A program made the translations under genes and the position numbers. 64,000 bases of DNA from Rhodococcus sp. CH91 (GTDB taxonomy: Bacteria > Actinomycetota > Actinomycetes > Mycobacteriales > Mycobacteriaceae), in NCBI RefSeq assembly GCF_022554085.1, contig NZ_JAKFYR010000003.1, positions 230,074 to 294,073 on the forward strand, written 5' to 3'. Of the stretch, positions 1 through 8,821 are shown piece by piece. The notes beneath the pieces are model-generated. The model was not told the origin of the DNA and did no database searches. It worked only from the letters and a program-made list of their open reading frames with translations. Numbering within the stretch: position 1 is the first letter of the stretch; each line of letters begins with the position of its first letter.

Positions 1-898
1 GCGGCAGACCCGCCACCGGACGCATCTCGATCCGCGGCGCAGCCACATCCACCACCCCGGTCGCGACCACCAGATCGGTGTCGAGCGGTTCGAGCTGCCA
101 CACCAGATCGTGCAGGCCCTCACTACCGAGGGTTTCCGTCGCGGTCACCACCACCGTGTCGGCCTGCGAAAGCTTCAGGGCTTCGACCACCGAATGCTCA
201 TCGCCGTAGATCGTGATGTGCCGGCCGTCGACGTCGATCACCTCACCCGGCGCACCCGAATACCGCGGCACGCACACGCCGACCACGCGATAACCCTCCC
301 CGTCCTTGCGGGAGAAGGTGCGCGTCATATGCCGCACCGCCTGCGCACCACCGACCACCAGCACCGACGTCTGGAACTCCCCACGATCACGCTTGCGCGC
401 CACCACCTTCCGCCACGCCCACCGCGTCAGCAGCAAACCCGCCAACCCGGCAGGCAGAGCGATAGCGAGGAAGCCACGGGCGATCTTCTGATCGGCGACG
501 AGCGCGATGATCGCGATCGCACCGAACATCCCGAGCGTGGCGGAGATGACCCGCTGATACTCGTCGTATCCCGATCCGATCACCCGGCGCGAACGGGTGC
601 GGAACACGCTCAGGGCGATCAGCCACGCAACGATGAGTGTCGCGGACGCCAACGAGTACTCCAGATCTGCGCCCTCCCCGGCGAGCAGGAGATCCTCGTA
701 GCCGAACCGCACCCATTGGGCCAGCAGCACAGACAGCACGACGACGAGCACGTCCGTGACATGCAGCCTCTTCACATACGCGTTCTGCCATGTCCAGCGG
801 TTGAGCCCGGTGCCGGACGACGCAGCCGCGGACGCGCGCACATGCGCGCGCCGCGGTGCGCCGGACGGGTCGACCCCACGATCGTCGACCGTCGTCAT
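1..898 (-). CDS. Polyprenyl glycosylphosphotransferase (sugar transferase), 3' end beyond window
   Basis: Transfers a sugar phosphate to undecaprenyl phosphate at the inner membrane to start an exopolysaccharide repeat unit. The ATG at 898 follows a good ribosome site (GGGGAGGA). About 299 codons are visible: a hydrophilic N-terminus, several hydrophobic segments between residues about 45 and 160, then a CoA-binding-like/Rossmann region with the stretch SVLVVGGAQAV. The catalytic C-terminal domain lies outside the window. It is a clear paralogue of the complete gene at 46562-48082: both share the RWxWR/RRWRRR basic stretch, the VLVVG motif, the VKLSGADTV/LKLSQADTV stretch and the WQLEP/WELEP segment. 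No neighbour on the left is visible. Confidence 0.85.
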   Translation of the reverse strand, partial: MTTVDDRGVDPSGAPRRAHVRASAAASSGTGLNRWTWQNAYVKRLHVTDVLVVVLSVLLAQWVRFGYEDLLLAGEGADLEYSLASATLIVAWLIALSVFRTRSRRVIGSGYDEYQRVISATLGMFGAIAIIALVADQKIARGFLAIALPAGLAGLLLTRWAWRKVVARKRDRGEFQTSVLVVGGAQAVRHMTRTFSRKDGEGYRVVGVCVPRYSGAPGEVIDVDGRHITIYGDEHSVVEALKLSQADTVVVTATETLGSEGLHDLVWQLEPLDTDLVVATGVVDVAAPRIEMRPVAGLP

Positions 899-1425
899 CC
901 CACAGTCCTCCCCATATGTGTGTCTCCTCCCCGAGACAGAAATCGTCCTCCGTCGAGCAGGGGCCAGCGCTGGAACCCTGCTCGACGAAGCATCACCGAA
1001 GTTATCCCTGATGAATAACCGAGCGTTACGTGTGAATCGACGTTTCTTTACGGATCAATAGGCGGACACGATTGCCGAAGAGAGGTCCGTCACCCCGGCT
1101 GCGATCTCGTATTACATTGAACAGATACAGGTTTCGCCCACTTCTCCCGACAACCCGGTTGATCACATCCGAACGGTGCATGTGTCGAGCATCACATCGA
1201 AGAATGTGTGCAACAGACCTGCCTTCAATGGCTCTTTACCCGAACTGGACGAAACACCAACTCCTGCCGGGATATCCCTCCACCCTTCCGTATACGCACA
1301 CACCGCCCCACCGGTATTCCCGTCCCGAACCCTTGCCCCACCCATCGACGCAGAGCGTCCGACCCTTCCCCCGCCAGGGAAAGATAGGCTTCGATATTCG
1401 TAAGCGTGAGCCTCGAGGAGAACAG
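899..1425. other. Intergenic region between sugar transferase and IclR gene
   Basis: About 530 bases between divergent genes with no convincing coding sequence. The stretch near 1000-1130 is AT-richer than its surroundings and probably holds the promoters of both genes. It contains a short inverted repeat (GTTAT...ATAAC around 1000-1018) and a tandem pair of related units at 1162-1209, described separately. Confidence 0.5.
1162..1209. repeat. Tandem repeat of ATCACATC(n)ATGTGT units upstream of IclR gene
   Basis: Two units follow each other: ATCACATC...ATGTGT at 1162-1185 and ATCACATC...ATGTGT at 1191-1209. Each unit contains the inverted halves CACAT and ATGTG, with 11 and 6 bases between them. 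It lies about 220 bases before the IclR start, so it may be a pair of regulator sites or hairpins. Confidence 0.4.
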
Positions 1426-2106
1426 TTGAGCACCCTGCAGACCCTGGATCGCGGCCTCCGCGCACTGGACATCGTGTCCCAGCGGCCGGGGGGAATCTCG
1501 ATCGCAGAGCTCGCGGCGGAACTGGAGATTGCTCGCGCCATCGGCTACCGGATCGTGGCAACGCTCGAGGCGCATTCACTCGTGGCACGAACCGACGACG
1601 GCCGGATAAGGCTGGCCGCAGGAGCGGCGCTGCTCGGTTCCCGATTCCGGCCCCGGCTGCGCGAAGTGGCCCAGCCGCTACTGCGCGATCTGGCCCAGCA
1701 GACGTCGGCCACCGCCTTCCTGTCGACACTCGAAGGCGACGAGTGCGTGGTGATCGCAGTGGCCGAACCGGATTCGGGGATCCTTCGGGTGAGCTATCGA
1801 TTGGGCACCCGTCACCCCGTGTCACGCGGAGCCGCGGGAATCGCCATCCTTGCCGGCCGCCCGGCATCCGACACCGATACCGAGGCGATCCGCCGGGCGC
1901 GAGAGGACGGCTTCAGCATCACCGCCGGCGAACTCGAACACGGTGCCGTGGGGGTCGCGGCGAGCGTGCGTACACCGATCGACCAGGAGGGCGTGGGGTT
2001 CGAGTCGAGCGTGGGTGTCGTGGCGATCGAAGGACTCGATACCGAGGTCGCGGCCGCTGCGGTCGTGGCAACTGCCGCCCGGATCAACGCCTTGCTCGAG
2101 ACCTGA
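1426..2106 (+). CDS. IclR-family transcriptional regulator
   Basis: DNA-binding regulator with an N-terminal winged helix-turn-helix (residues about 1-65, containing SIAELAAELEIARAIGYRIV) and a C-terminal ligand-binding domain ending in the typical helix AAAVVATAARINALLE. The length of 226 residues is slightly short for the family (about 250). I chose the TTG at 1426 because GAGGAG lies 5 bases before it; the long open stretch upstream has no ribosome site and lacks regulator sequence. A strong terminator follows at 2132-2158. It is the nearest regulator to the P450 gene and may bind the palindrome at 2232-2251 (inference). Confidence 0.85.
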   Translation: MSTLQTLDRGLRALDIVSQRPGGISIAELAAELEIARAIGYRIVATLEAHSLVARTDDGRIRLAAGAALLGSRFRPRLREVAQPLLRDLAQQTSATAFLSTLEGDECVVIAVAEPDSGILRVSYRLGTRHPVSRGAAGIAILAGRPASDTDTEAIRRAREDGFSITAGELEHGAVGVAASVRTPIDQEGVGFESSVGVVAIEGLDTEVAAAAVVATAARINALLET

Positions 2107-2131
2107 CCCTCAGGCTCACCGCCGACCCCGA

Positions 2132-2158
2132 GGACGCTCGCCGAGAGCGTCCTTTTTT
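2132..2158 (+). terminator. Intrinsic terminator after IclR gene
   Basis: Perfect 8-base stem GGACGCTC (2132-2139) and GAGCGTCC (2145-2152) with a 5-base loop, followed directly by six T residues. Confidence 0.9.
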
Positions 2159-2188
2159 GCGCTTCCGGAGCCGAGTTCCGACCGGGGA

Positions 2189-2217
2189 TTGACTCGATGT
2201 GTGATCGTCATTACTGT
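2189..2217 (+). promoter_or_regulatory. Sigma-70-type promoter of P450 gene
   Basis: TTGACT at 2189-2194 and TACTGT at 2212-2217 are separated by 17 bases, giving a predicted transcript start near 2224. The palindrome at 2232-2251 would then lie just downstream of the start, a classic roadblock position for a repressor. Confidence 0.65.
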
Positions 2218-2231
2218 ACGGATGTGCGTTC

Positions 2232-2251
2232 AACGAACACATATGTTCGTT
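2232..2251. promoter_or_regulatory. Operator-like palindrome before P450 gene
   Basis: AACGAACA-CATA-TGTTCGTT: perfect 8-base arms around a 4-base spacer, 36 bases before the P450 start codon and just after the predicted -10 element. The adjacent IclR protein (1426-2106) is the first candidate binder; the TetR at 6083-6754 is the second. Confidence 0.75.
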
Positions 2252-2286
2252 ATTAGTAAACATGCAGTTCGTAGCTTGGAGAGACC

Positions 2287-4644
2287 ATGACGAGTCAGTC
2301 GGGCGGCACCGTCCTCGAAACCCCGCGATCGACCCCGAGTCGATGCCCTGTCGACCACACCGCGCTCACCTCCCCTACCGGCTGCCCCGTCTCCCCGCGC
2401 GCCGCGGCGTTCGATCCGTTCACCGGCCCGTACCAGGTGGACCCGGCCGCATCCCTGCGCTGGTCGCGAGACGAAGAGCCCGTCTTCTACAGTCCCGAAC
2501 TCGACTACTGGGTGGTCACGCGCTACGAGGACGTCAAAGCCGTCTTCCGCGACAACCAGTTGTTCTCCCCCGCCATCGCGCTCGAGAAGATCACCCCCAC
2601 CTCGGACGAGGCGAACGCCGTTCTGGCCCGCTACGGCTATGCCATGAACCGCACTCTCGTCAACGAGGACGAACCGGCACACATGCCGCGGCGCCGCGCA
2701 CTGATGGAGCCCTTCACTCCCGCCGCACTCGCCCACCACGAGCCGATGGTGCGCCGGTTGACCCGCGAGTACGTCGACCGCTTCATCGACTCCGGGCACG
2801 TCGACCTCGTCGACGAGATGCTCTGGGAGGTCCCGCTGACCGTTGCCCTGCACTTCCTCGGTGTCCCCGAGGAAGACATGGACACCCTGCGCGAGTACTC
2901 GATCGCACACACCGTCAACACGTGGGGACGTCCCGCTCCCGAGCAGCAGGTCGCCGTCGCCGAGGCCGTCGGCAAGTTCTGGCAGTTCGCCGGCACCGTC
3001 CTGGACAAGATGCGCAAGGATCCCAGCGGGCACGGCTGGATGCGCTTCGGCATCCGCGTGCAGCAGGAACAGCCGGATGTCGTCACCGACTCCTATCTGC
3101 ACTCGATGATGATGGCCGGCATCGTCGCCGCGCACGAGACCACCGCCAACGCCTCCGCGAACGCCGTGCGGTTGCTCCTCGAGCACCGCGACGTCTGGGA
3201 GGAGATCTGCGCCGACCCGAGCCTGATTCCCAACGCCGTCGAAGAGTGCCTACGGCATTCCGGATCCGTCGCCGCGTGGCGCCGCCTCGTCACCGCGGAC
3301 ACCACCATCAACGGAGTCGAGATCCCCGCCGGGGCGAAACTTCTGATCGTCAACTCCTCCGCCAATCACGACGAACGCCACTTCGACGAGGCCGACGACT
3401 TCGACATCCGGCGCGACAACGCCAGCGATCACCTCACCTTCGGCTACGGCAGTCACCAGTGCATGGGAAAGAATCTCGCGCGCATGGAGATCCAGATCTT
3501 CCTCGAAGAACTGACGCGGCGGCTGCCCCACATGGAACTGGTGCCCGACCAGGAATTCACCTATCTTCCCAACACCTCGTTCCGCGGACCCGACCACGTC
3601 TGGGTTCGCTGGGATCCGTCGCGCAACCCCGAACGGACCGATCCGGCGGTGCTGTCCCGGCAGCAGCCGGTCAAGATCGGCGAACCGTCCCGGAACACGA
3701 TCGCGCGCACGATGGAAGTCTCCGAACTCGACCACATCGCCGACGACATCCTGCTGATCGCTCTGCGCGACACCTCCGGGCGACCACTGCCGAAATGGTC
3801 GGCAGGTTCGCACATCGACGTCGACTGCGGTGCCGTCTCGCGGCAGTACTCGCTGTGCGGTGACCCGGAGGATCGCACCACCTTCCGGATCGCAGTCCTC
3901 CACGACCGGGACAGCCGGGGTGGATCCCGTTGGCTCCACACGGAACTCGCCGTAGGAGACACCCTCCGCGTGCGGGGCCCACGCAATCACTTCAAACTCG
4001 ATCCCGACGCGACGCGGTACGTCTTCGTCGCCGGCGGCATCGGGATCACCCCGGTGATCGCGATGGCCGATCAGGTGAAGGCTGCGGGAGGCGACTACGA
4101 GATCCACTACGCCGGACGCTCGCGCAGCTCCATGGCCTTCCTCGACCGTCTCGCCCAGGACCACGGCGACCACGTCCGGATCTATCCCGGCGACGAAGGC
4201 ATCCGGATGGACCTTCCTTCCCTGTTCGCCGTCCCGGAAGAGGGAACGCAGGTGTACTCGTGCGGTCCCGAGCGTCTGCTCTCCGCACTGGGTGACGCCA
4301 CAGCCCACTGGCCCGACGACACCCTGCACGTCGAGCACTTCTCCTCCACGCTCGAAGAACTGGATCCTTCCAAGGAGCACGGCTTCGACGTGGTGCTGAA
4401 GGATTCCGGCATCACCGTCCCGGTCGCCGCCGACCAGACGGTGCTCCAGGCGCTGCGAGCCGCCAACATCGACGCGCAGAGCGACTGCGAGGAAGGCATC
4501 TGCGGCGCCTGCGAGGTGACCGTCCTCGACGGCGAGGTCGACCATCGCGACCTGGTCCTCACCAAGGCCGAGCGCGCCGCCGGAAAAACCATGATGACCT
4601 GCTGCTCCCGAGCCTGTGGCAGCGCATTGACCCTCCAGCTGTGA
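2287..4644 (+). CDS. Self-sufficient cytochrome P450 fused to FMN/2Fe-2S reductase (CYP116B type)
   Basis: Single-chain monooxygenase of the P450RhF type: heme domain followed by a phthalate-dioxygenase-reductase-like domain, so no separate redox partner is needed. The heme domain (about 1-450) shows the oxygen-activating AHETT motif (282-286), an ExxR (320-323) and the heme loop FGYGSHQCMG with Cys392. The reductase shows the FMN motif RQYS (519-522), the NAD(P)H motif GGIGITPV (583-590) and a plant-type 2Fe-2S centre with Cys734, 739, 742 and 772. The length of 785 residues fits the class. The ATG is preceded by GGAGAG. The class oxidises aromatic ethers, alkanes and small polycycles; the substrate here is unknown. 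An MFS symporter gene follows 38 bases later, suggesting uptake of the substrate. Confidence 0.93.
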   Translation: MTSQSGGTVLETPRSTPSRCPVDHTALTSPTGCPVSPRAAAFDPFTGPYQVDPAASLRWSRDEEPVFYSPELDYWVVTRYEDVKAVFRDNQLFSPAIALEKITPTSDEANAVLARYGYAMNRTLVNEDEPAHMPRRRALMEPFTPAALAHHEPMVRRLTREYVDRFIDSGHVDLVDEMLWEVPLTVALHFLGVPEEDMDTLREYSIAHTVNTWGRPAPEQQVAVAEAVGKFWQFAGTVLDKMRKDPSGHGWMRFGIRVQQEQPDVVTDSYLHSMMMAGIVAAHETTANASANAVRLLLEHRDVWEEICADPSLIPNAVEECLRHSGSVAAWRRLVTADTTINGVEIPAGAKLLIVNSSANHDERHFDEADDFDIRRDNASDHLTFGYGSHQCMGKNLARMEIQIFLEELTRRLPHMELVPDQEFTYLPNTSFRGPDHVWVRWDPSRNPERTDPAVLSRQQPVKIGEPSRNTIARTMEVSELDHIADDILLIALRDTSGRPLPKWSAGSHIDVDCGAVSRQYSLCGDPEDRTTFRIAVLHDRDSRGGSRWLHTELAVGDTLRVRGPRNHFKLDPDATRYVFVAGGIGITPVIAMADQVKAAGGDYEIHYAGRSRSSMAFLDRLAQDHGDHVRIYPGDEGIRMDLPSLFAVPEEGTQVYSCGPERLLSALGDATAHWPDDTLHVEHFSSTLEELDPSKEHGFDVVLKDSGITVPVAADQTVLQALRAANIDAQSDCEEGICGACEVTVLDGEVDHRDLVLTKAERAAGKTMMTCCSRACGSALTLQL

Positions 4645-4682
4645 TTCACGGCTGTACTCGACCCTGATCCGAAAGGCACGAC

Positions 4683-6050
4683 ATGACCACCATCGAGCAG
4701 TCGGGCACGCCGTCGGTTCCACCGGCCGCCGGCGTCCCGACCACGCGGACCCCGTTCAAGCGGGTTCTGGCCGGGAGCATGGCCGGCGCAGTCCTCGAGT
4801 GGTACGACTTCGCGATCTATGGCATCCTCGCCGCGACCGTCCTCGGCCCACTGTTCTTCCCCAGCGGTAACGCCGTCGCCTCCTTGCTGATGGCGCTCGC
4901 CACACAGGGACTCGGGTTCGTCGCCCGCCCCCTCGGCGGCATCGTCTTCGGTCATCTCGGCGACAAGTTCGGGCGCAAACCCATCCTGGTGGCGACGTTC
5001 CTGATGCTCGGAGGCGCAACCGCCGCGATCGGCCTGCTGCCGACCTACGGGCAGATCGGCATCTGGGCGACCGTCGCACTGGTGGTGCTGCGCATGATCC
5101 AGGGCTTCGCTCTCGGTGGCGAGTTCGGCGCCGCAGTGATCCTGGTCAGCGAATACGGTGAACCCAAGCGTCGCGGCTTCTGGGCGGCGTGGCCGCAGGC
5201 CGGCGCACCGGCCGGTACCGTCCTGGCCACCGCCACGGTCGGCATTCTCGCGGTCGTCTTCCCCGGGGACGCATTCGACGAATGGGGTTGGCGCATAGCT
5301 TTCCTCCTCGCAGTGCCGCTGCTCGTCATCGGCTTCCTGATCCGCCGAGGTGTCGAGGAATCCCCGGTCTATCAAGCCGCGCAGGTGAAGGCCGAAGCCG
5401 CCGCCGGACAGGCCTCGGCTGCCAAGGAGTCGTCCAGCATCATCGCAGCGCTGCGCACGCCGCGCCCGCTGCTCCACGGCCTCGGCATGCGCCTGGGCGA
5501 GAACATCGCGTTCTACGTCTACACCATCTTCGTCATCGCGTACGCCACGACCTATTTCGACTACACGCGCGGTGCGATCGTCACCACCGTCGCCTTCGCG
5601 TCGGTCTGCCAGTTCCTCGGAATGATCGGTGGCGGTTGGTGGTCCGACCGGGTGGGACGCAAGATCGCCATGCTCGTCCCCGCTGTCTCGCTCGTCGTCT
5701 GGGCCCCGATCTTCTTCGGCCTGGTACACACCGAGAACATGATCGCGCTCGGCGTGGGCGTCTGCGTCGGCGCACTGCTGCACGGCATGCTTGCGGGTCC
5801 CGAGGCTGCGTGGATCACGGAGCTGTTCCCCACCAAGCACCGCTTTGCCGGTTCGTCGCTGGTCTTCCAGGGCTCCTCGATCATCGCCGGCGCTCCGGCC
5901 CCGTTCATCGCGGTGTGGCTGGTCGACCGTTTCAGCGCCACCGCGGTCATCCTCTACCTCGTGATCACTATGGCCGTCACCGTGATCGCCGTGGCCACCA
6001 GCCGCGAAACCAAGGGTGTGGATCTCGACAAGCTCGAGAAGCTCTACTGA
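4683..6050 (+). CDS. MFS metabolite:H+ symporter (MHS family)
   Basis: Twelve-helix proton symporter of 455 residues, probably importing an organic acid used by the neighbouring oxygenases. The family signature is visible: LEWYDFAIYG in helix 1, GHLGDKFGRKP in the helix 2-3 loop (about 95-105), RMIQGFALGGEFG in helix 4 and the central-loop copy WSDRVGRK. It lies 38 bases after the P450 stop on the same strand and is probably cotranscribed. A long two-way hairpin at 6063-6106 closes the unit. Confidence 0.9.
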   Translation: MTTIEQSGTPSVPPAAGVPTTRTPFKRVLAGSMAGAVLEWYDFAIYGILAATVLGPLFFPSGNAVASLLMALATQGLGFVARPLGGIVFGHLGDKFGRKPILVATFLMLGGATAAIGLLPTYGQIGIWATVALVVLRMIQGFALGGEFGAAVILVSEYGEPKRRGFWAAWPQAGAPAGTVLATATVGILAVVFPGDAFDEWGWRIAFLLAVPLLVIGFLIRRGVEESPVYQAAQVKAEAAAGQASAAKESSSIIAALRTPRPLLHGLGMRLGENIAFYVYTIFVIAYATTYFDYTRGAIVTTVAFASVCQFLGMIGGGWWSDRVGRKIAMLVPAVSLVVWAPIFFGLVHTENMIALGVGVCVGALLHGMLAGPEAAWITELFPTKHRFAGSSLVFQGSSIIAGAPAPFIAVWLVDRFSATAVILYLVITMAVTVIAVATSRETKGVDLDKLEKLY

Positions 6051-6062
6051 CAGCACCGTGAA

Positions 6063-6106
6063 TCACGCCCTACCCGAGGCCGTCACAGGCCCCGGGTAGG
6101 GCGTGA
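6063..6106. terminator. Bidirectional terminator between MFS and TetR genes
   Basis: Perfect 14-base stem TCACGCCCTACCCG (6063-6076) with CGGGTAGGGCGTGA (6093-6106). The loop can form an inner GGCC/GGCC pair. It lies between convergent genes and contains the TetR stop codon in its loop. Confidence 0.8.
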
Positions 6107-6754
6107 CGCGTTCGAAGGGTACGTCGTGTTCCGATCGCGGATCGGTGCGCGCAGCAACCCTTCCCACGCGTCGACCAGACCGGTCAACTCGGCACGGCCG
6201 GGCTTCGTACCCGCCCGGTCGTAGCGCGCCAGGGTCCGCAGCATGCTGTCGTAGACCATCATGATGCGCTGACGCCGAACACTGTCCGGCACATGACCGA
6301 TCGCGGCGTACAGCACGTCGTCGATGGCGAATGCGCTCGCACTGCCTGCCGGATCCGCCGCGTGGAACGCATTGCCGAGCAGGTCTGTTTCGACCAGCCG
6401 ATCCAGCAGTGCCACATAGTGATTGTTGCCGTGCAGGGTGTCGGCGAGCGGTTGCACGAGACACCACAACGCATCTCGAGCATTCGCGTCGCCTTCACCC
6501 AGATTCTCGCGCATCATCGCCTCCCGCCTCGCATTGACGGCCGGGAGTCGATGCTCGAGGATCGCGCGGAGCAGGTTCTCCTTCGACCCGAAGTAGTAGC
6601 CCACCACCGACGCATTGCGCTGACCCGCCGCGGTACGGATGTCGGCGACTGTGACTGCCTCGTACCCGCGCTCTGCGAACAACCGCTCGGCCACCTCGAT
6701 CAGGAGGGTGCGGGTTTCCTGGCCGGCATCGGAACGGTTCCGTCGGGCGGTCAT
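6083..6754 (-). CDS. TetR-family transcriptional regulator
   Basis: N-terminal helix-turn-helix around residues 10-60 (LFAERGYEAVTVADIRTAAG, then NASVVGYYFGSKENLL), typical of TetR; the C-terminal half is a ligand domain. The start is uncertain. I use the ATG at 6754 (MTARRNRSD) because it sits at the usual distance before the helix-turn-helix; an ATG at 6820 is also open, but neither has a clear ribosome site. It is transcribed divergently from the TauD gene at 6944. The perfect palindrome TAATAGC-GG-GCTATTA at 6883-6898 lies between them, a typical arrangement for a TetR controlling itself and its neighbour. Confidence 0.88.
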   Translation of the reverse strand: MTARRNRSDAGQETRTLLIEVAERLFAERGYEAVTVADIRTAAGQRNASVVGYYFGSKENLLRAILEHRLPAVNARREAMMRENLGEGDANARDALWCLVQPLADTLHGNNHYVALLDRLVETDLLGNAFHAADPAGSASAFAIDDVLYAAIGHVPDSVRRQRIMMVYDSMLRTLARYDRAGTKPGRAELTGLVDAWEGLLRAPIRDRNTTYPSNASRPTRGL

Positions 6755-6882
6755 GGCCGGAGAGCCTAGCGATGGTGGAGATGTCGGCACCAGCCCCTGA
6801 AGGGCAGGGATGCGCCCCATATACAGCGATAGGTGGGGGCTGTAAACCCCTGCACGCAGGTTGATCCGATGGGTACATCGAT

Positions 6883-6898
6883 TAATAGCGGGCTATTA
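6883..6898. promoter_or_regulatory. TetR operator candidate between TetR and TauD genes
   Basis: TAATAGC-GG-GCTATTA: perfect 7-base arms with a 2-base centre, in the divergent spacer 46 bases before the dioxygenase start codon. Confidence 0.65.
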
Positions 6899-6943
6899 GC
6901 GTTCCGCCTCGACCGCGACAGCCCGAACCCGAGGACGACCCCC

Positions 6944-7750
6944 GTGACGACACTCGAACAGCCCACCCTCACGATCCTGCCCGTCGCCGGGAAGATCGGC
7001 GCCGAAGTGCACGGCCTGGATGTGTCCGCTCTGACGGACGCCGAGTTCGACGCCGTCCGGGACGCGCTCTACCGCTACGGCGTGCTGTTCTTTCCCGGTC
7101 AGGGGCTCGATCCGGCCACCCACCGGGTGTTCGCACAGCGCTTCGGCGAGGTCGTGTATCCGCACGAGCACCTGGCGAACCTCGGAGACGCGGGATACCG
7201 CGAGATCAGCGTCATCGGCACCGAGAACGGCAGTGCCTACCAGGCGAATCGCTGGCATTGCGATGTCTCGTGGCGCGATACCCCGTCGCGGTTCAGCGTC
7301 CTGCACATGCAGATCCTGCCCGAGGTCGGCGGCGACACGATGTGGTCGAATCAGTACGCCGCGCTCGACGCCGTGTCGGCACCGCTGCGCGAGTTCCTCT
7401 ACGGCCTCACGGCCACGCACCGCATCCACCCCACCGCCGAACACGTACAGGCACGCCATCCGCTGGTGATCCGGCATCCCGTCACCGGCGCCGAGGCTCT
7501 GTTCGTCAACGACCTGTTCACCCACCACATCGACGGCCTGACCGCCGAGGAGAGCGCTGCCCTGCTCGGCCTGCTGAAGGCGGTGTCGATCCGGCCCGAA
7601 TTCACCGTCCGCCGTCGCTGGCAGGTGGGCGACATCGCCGTCTGGGACAACCACTTCGTCCAGCACAACGCCATCTACGACTACGGCGACGACGCGCGAC
7701 GCATCCACCGCATCGAGGTCGGGCCCGAAGCACCCGTTCCCGCCCGCTGA
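6944..7750 (+). CDS. TauD/TfdA-family Fe(II)/2-oxoglutarate dioxygenase
   Basis: Cupin-fold dioxygenase that uses 2-oxoglutarate and oxygen to hydroxylate, and often so cleave, a sulfonate, ether or side-chain acid. The iron ligands are visible as HxD in WHCDVSW (His105, Asp107) and the distal His in FVQHNA (His241); a following Arg in DDARRIHR would bind 2-oxoglutarate. I chose the GTG at 6944 because GAGGA lies 8 bases before it; an upstream ATG at 6833 would add a non-family N-terminus across the operator. Length 268 residues. First gene of a six-gene run (dioxygenase, dioxygenase, ABC importer). Confidence 0.88.
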   Translation: MTTLEQPTLTILPVAGKIGAEVHGLDVSALTDAEFDAVRDALYRYGVLFFPGQGLDPATHRVFAQRFGEVVYPHEHLANLGDAGYREISVIGTENGSAYQANRWHCDVSWRDTPSRFSVLHMQILPEVGGDTMWSNQYAALDAVSAPLREFLYGLTATHRIHPTAEHVQARHPLVIRHPVTGAEALFVNDLFTHHIDGLTAEESAALLGLLKAVSIRPEFTVRRRWQVGDIAVWDNHFVQHNAIYDYGDDARRIHRIEVGPEAPVPAR

Positions 7751-7783
7751 CTCGACCACCACATCCACGAGCAAGGAGACTTC

Positions 7784-8749
7784 GTGACCATCACAGACGT
7801 TCGGCCCGGCACCGCATCCGAGATCTATGCCGCCGGCGGCATCACCGTCACCAAACTGGGTGAGAACATCGGCGCGCTCGTCGACGGCGTCCATGTCTCC
7901 GGAGACATCTCGGCCGAGACGGCCTACGCCATCCGCTACGCGCTCGCCGCCAACAAGGTGATCGTCTTCCGCGGCCAGCACCACCTCGACGACAACATCC
8001 AGTACCACTTCGCCTCCACGCTCGGCACGCCCACGACGACGCACCCCACGCTGACCTCCGAGGACAACCGCACCCTCGTCATCGAAGGCGCCGCGAACAG
8101 CTGGCACACCGACGTCACCTTCATCGACCGCATCCCCAAGGCGTCGATCCTGCGTGCCGTGGAGATCCCGCCGTACGGCGGCGCCACCACGTGGGCATCC
8201 ACCACCGCCGCGTACGCGCAGTTGCCCGCCCCGCTGAAGGCACTCGTCGACAATCTCTGGGCGGTGCACAGCAACGAGTACGACTACGCCGGCGTGCACG
8301 CCGACAACCGGGGTCTCGCCGCCAAGGCCGGCGAGACCATGCAGAACTTCACCCGCCTGAGCTTCGAGACCGAGCATCCCGTGGTGCGGGTGCATCCCGA
8401 GACCGGCGAGAAGTCGCTGCTCCTCGGACATTTCGTGAAGAACTTCGTCGGCCTGAAGTCCTCGGAGTCGGCCGCGCTCTACCAGTTGCTGCAGGACCGC
8501 ATCATCCGTCTGGAGAACACCCTGCGCTGGGCCTGGACCCCGGGCGATCTGGTCATCTGGGACAACCGCGCCACCCAGCACTACGGCATCGCCGACTTCG
8601 GTGACCACAAGCGCAGCGTCCACCGCGTGACGCTCGCCGGCGACCTGCCCGTCTCCGTCGACGGCGCCACCAGCCGTATCCGCACCGGCGACGCCTCGCA
8701 CTTCTCCGTCGTCGACACCCCCGACCGCTTCCCCGGCTTCGATTCCTGA
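7784..8749 (+). CDS. TauD/TfdA-family Fe(II)/2-oxoglutarate dioxygenase, second copy
   Basis: A second dioxygenase of 321 residues, only distantly similar to its upstream neighbour. The metal site reads WHTDVTF (His108, Asp110) and TQHYG (His266), with Arg277/Arg281 as 2-oxoglutarate ligands. The GTG start at 7784 has AAGGAG 4 bases upstream. Two non-identical TauD enzymes side by side suggest two successive or alternative oxidations of one substrate family. The ABC importer that follows 72 bases later may deliver that substrate (inference). Confidence 0.88.
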   Translation: MTITDVRPGTASEIYAAGGITVTKLGENIGALVDGVHVSGDISAETAYAIRYALAANKVIVFRGQHHLDDNIQYHFASTLGTPTTTHPTLTSEDNRTLVIEGAANSWHTDVTFIDRIPKASILRAVEIPPYGGATTWASTTAAYAQLPAPLKALVDNLWAVHSNEYDYAGVHADNRGLAAKAGETMQNFTRLSFETEHPVVRVHPETGEKSLLLGHFVKNFVGLKSSESAALYQLLQDRIIRLENTLRWAWTPGDLVIWDNRATQHYGIADFGDHKRSVHRVTLAGDLPVSVDGATSRIRTGDASHFSVVDTPDRFPGFDS

Positions 8750-8821
8750 TCCGGCATCCCGCACTGCGGCGCCGGTCGTCCACCCGGACGACCGGCGCCG
8801 ACACCTCGAAAGGACTTTCGC

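Noticed and set aside
4182-6056. Minus-strand frame of 624 codons opposite the MFS gene
   Set aside because: Shadow of a clear 12-helix transporter; no motif and no ribosome site.
8750-8821. Nickel or cobalamin riboswitch before the family-5 importer
   Set aside because: The spacer is only 72 bases and shows none of the conserved segments.
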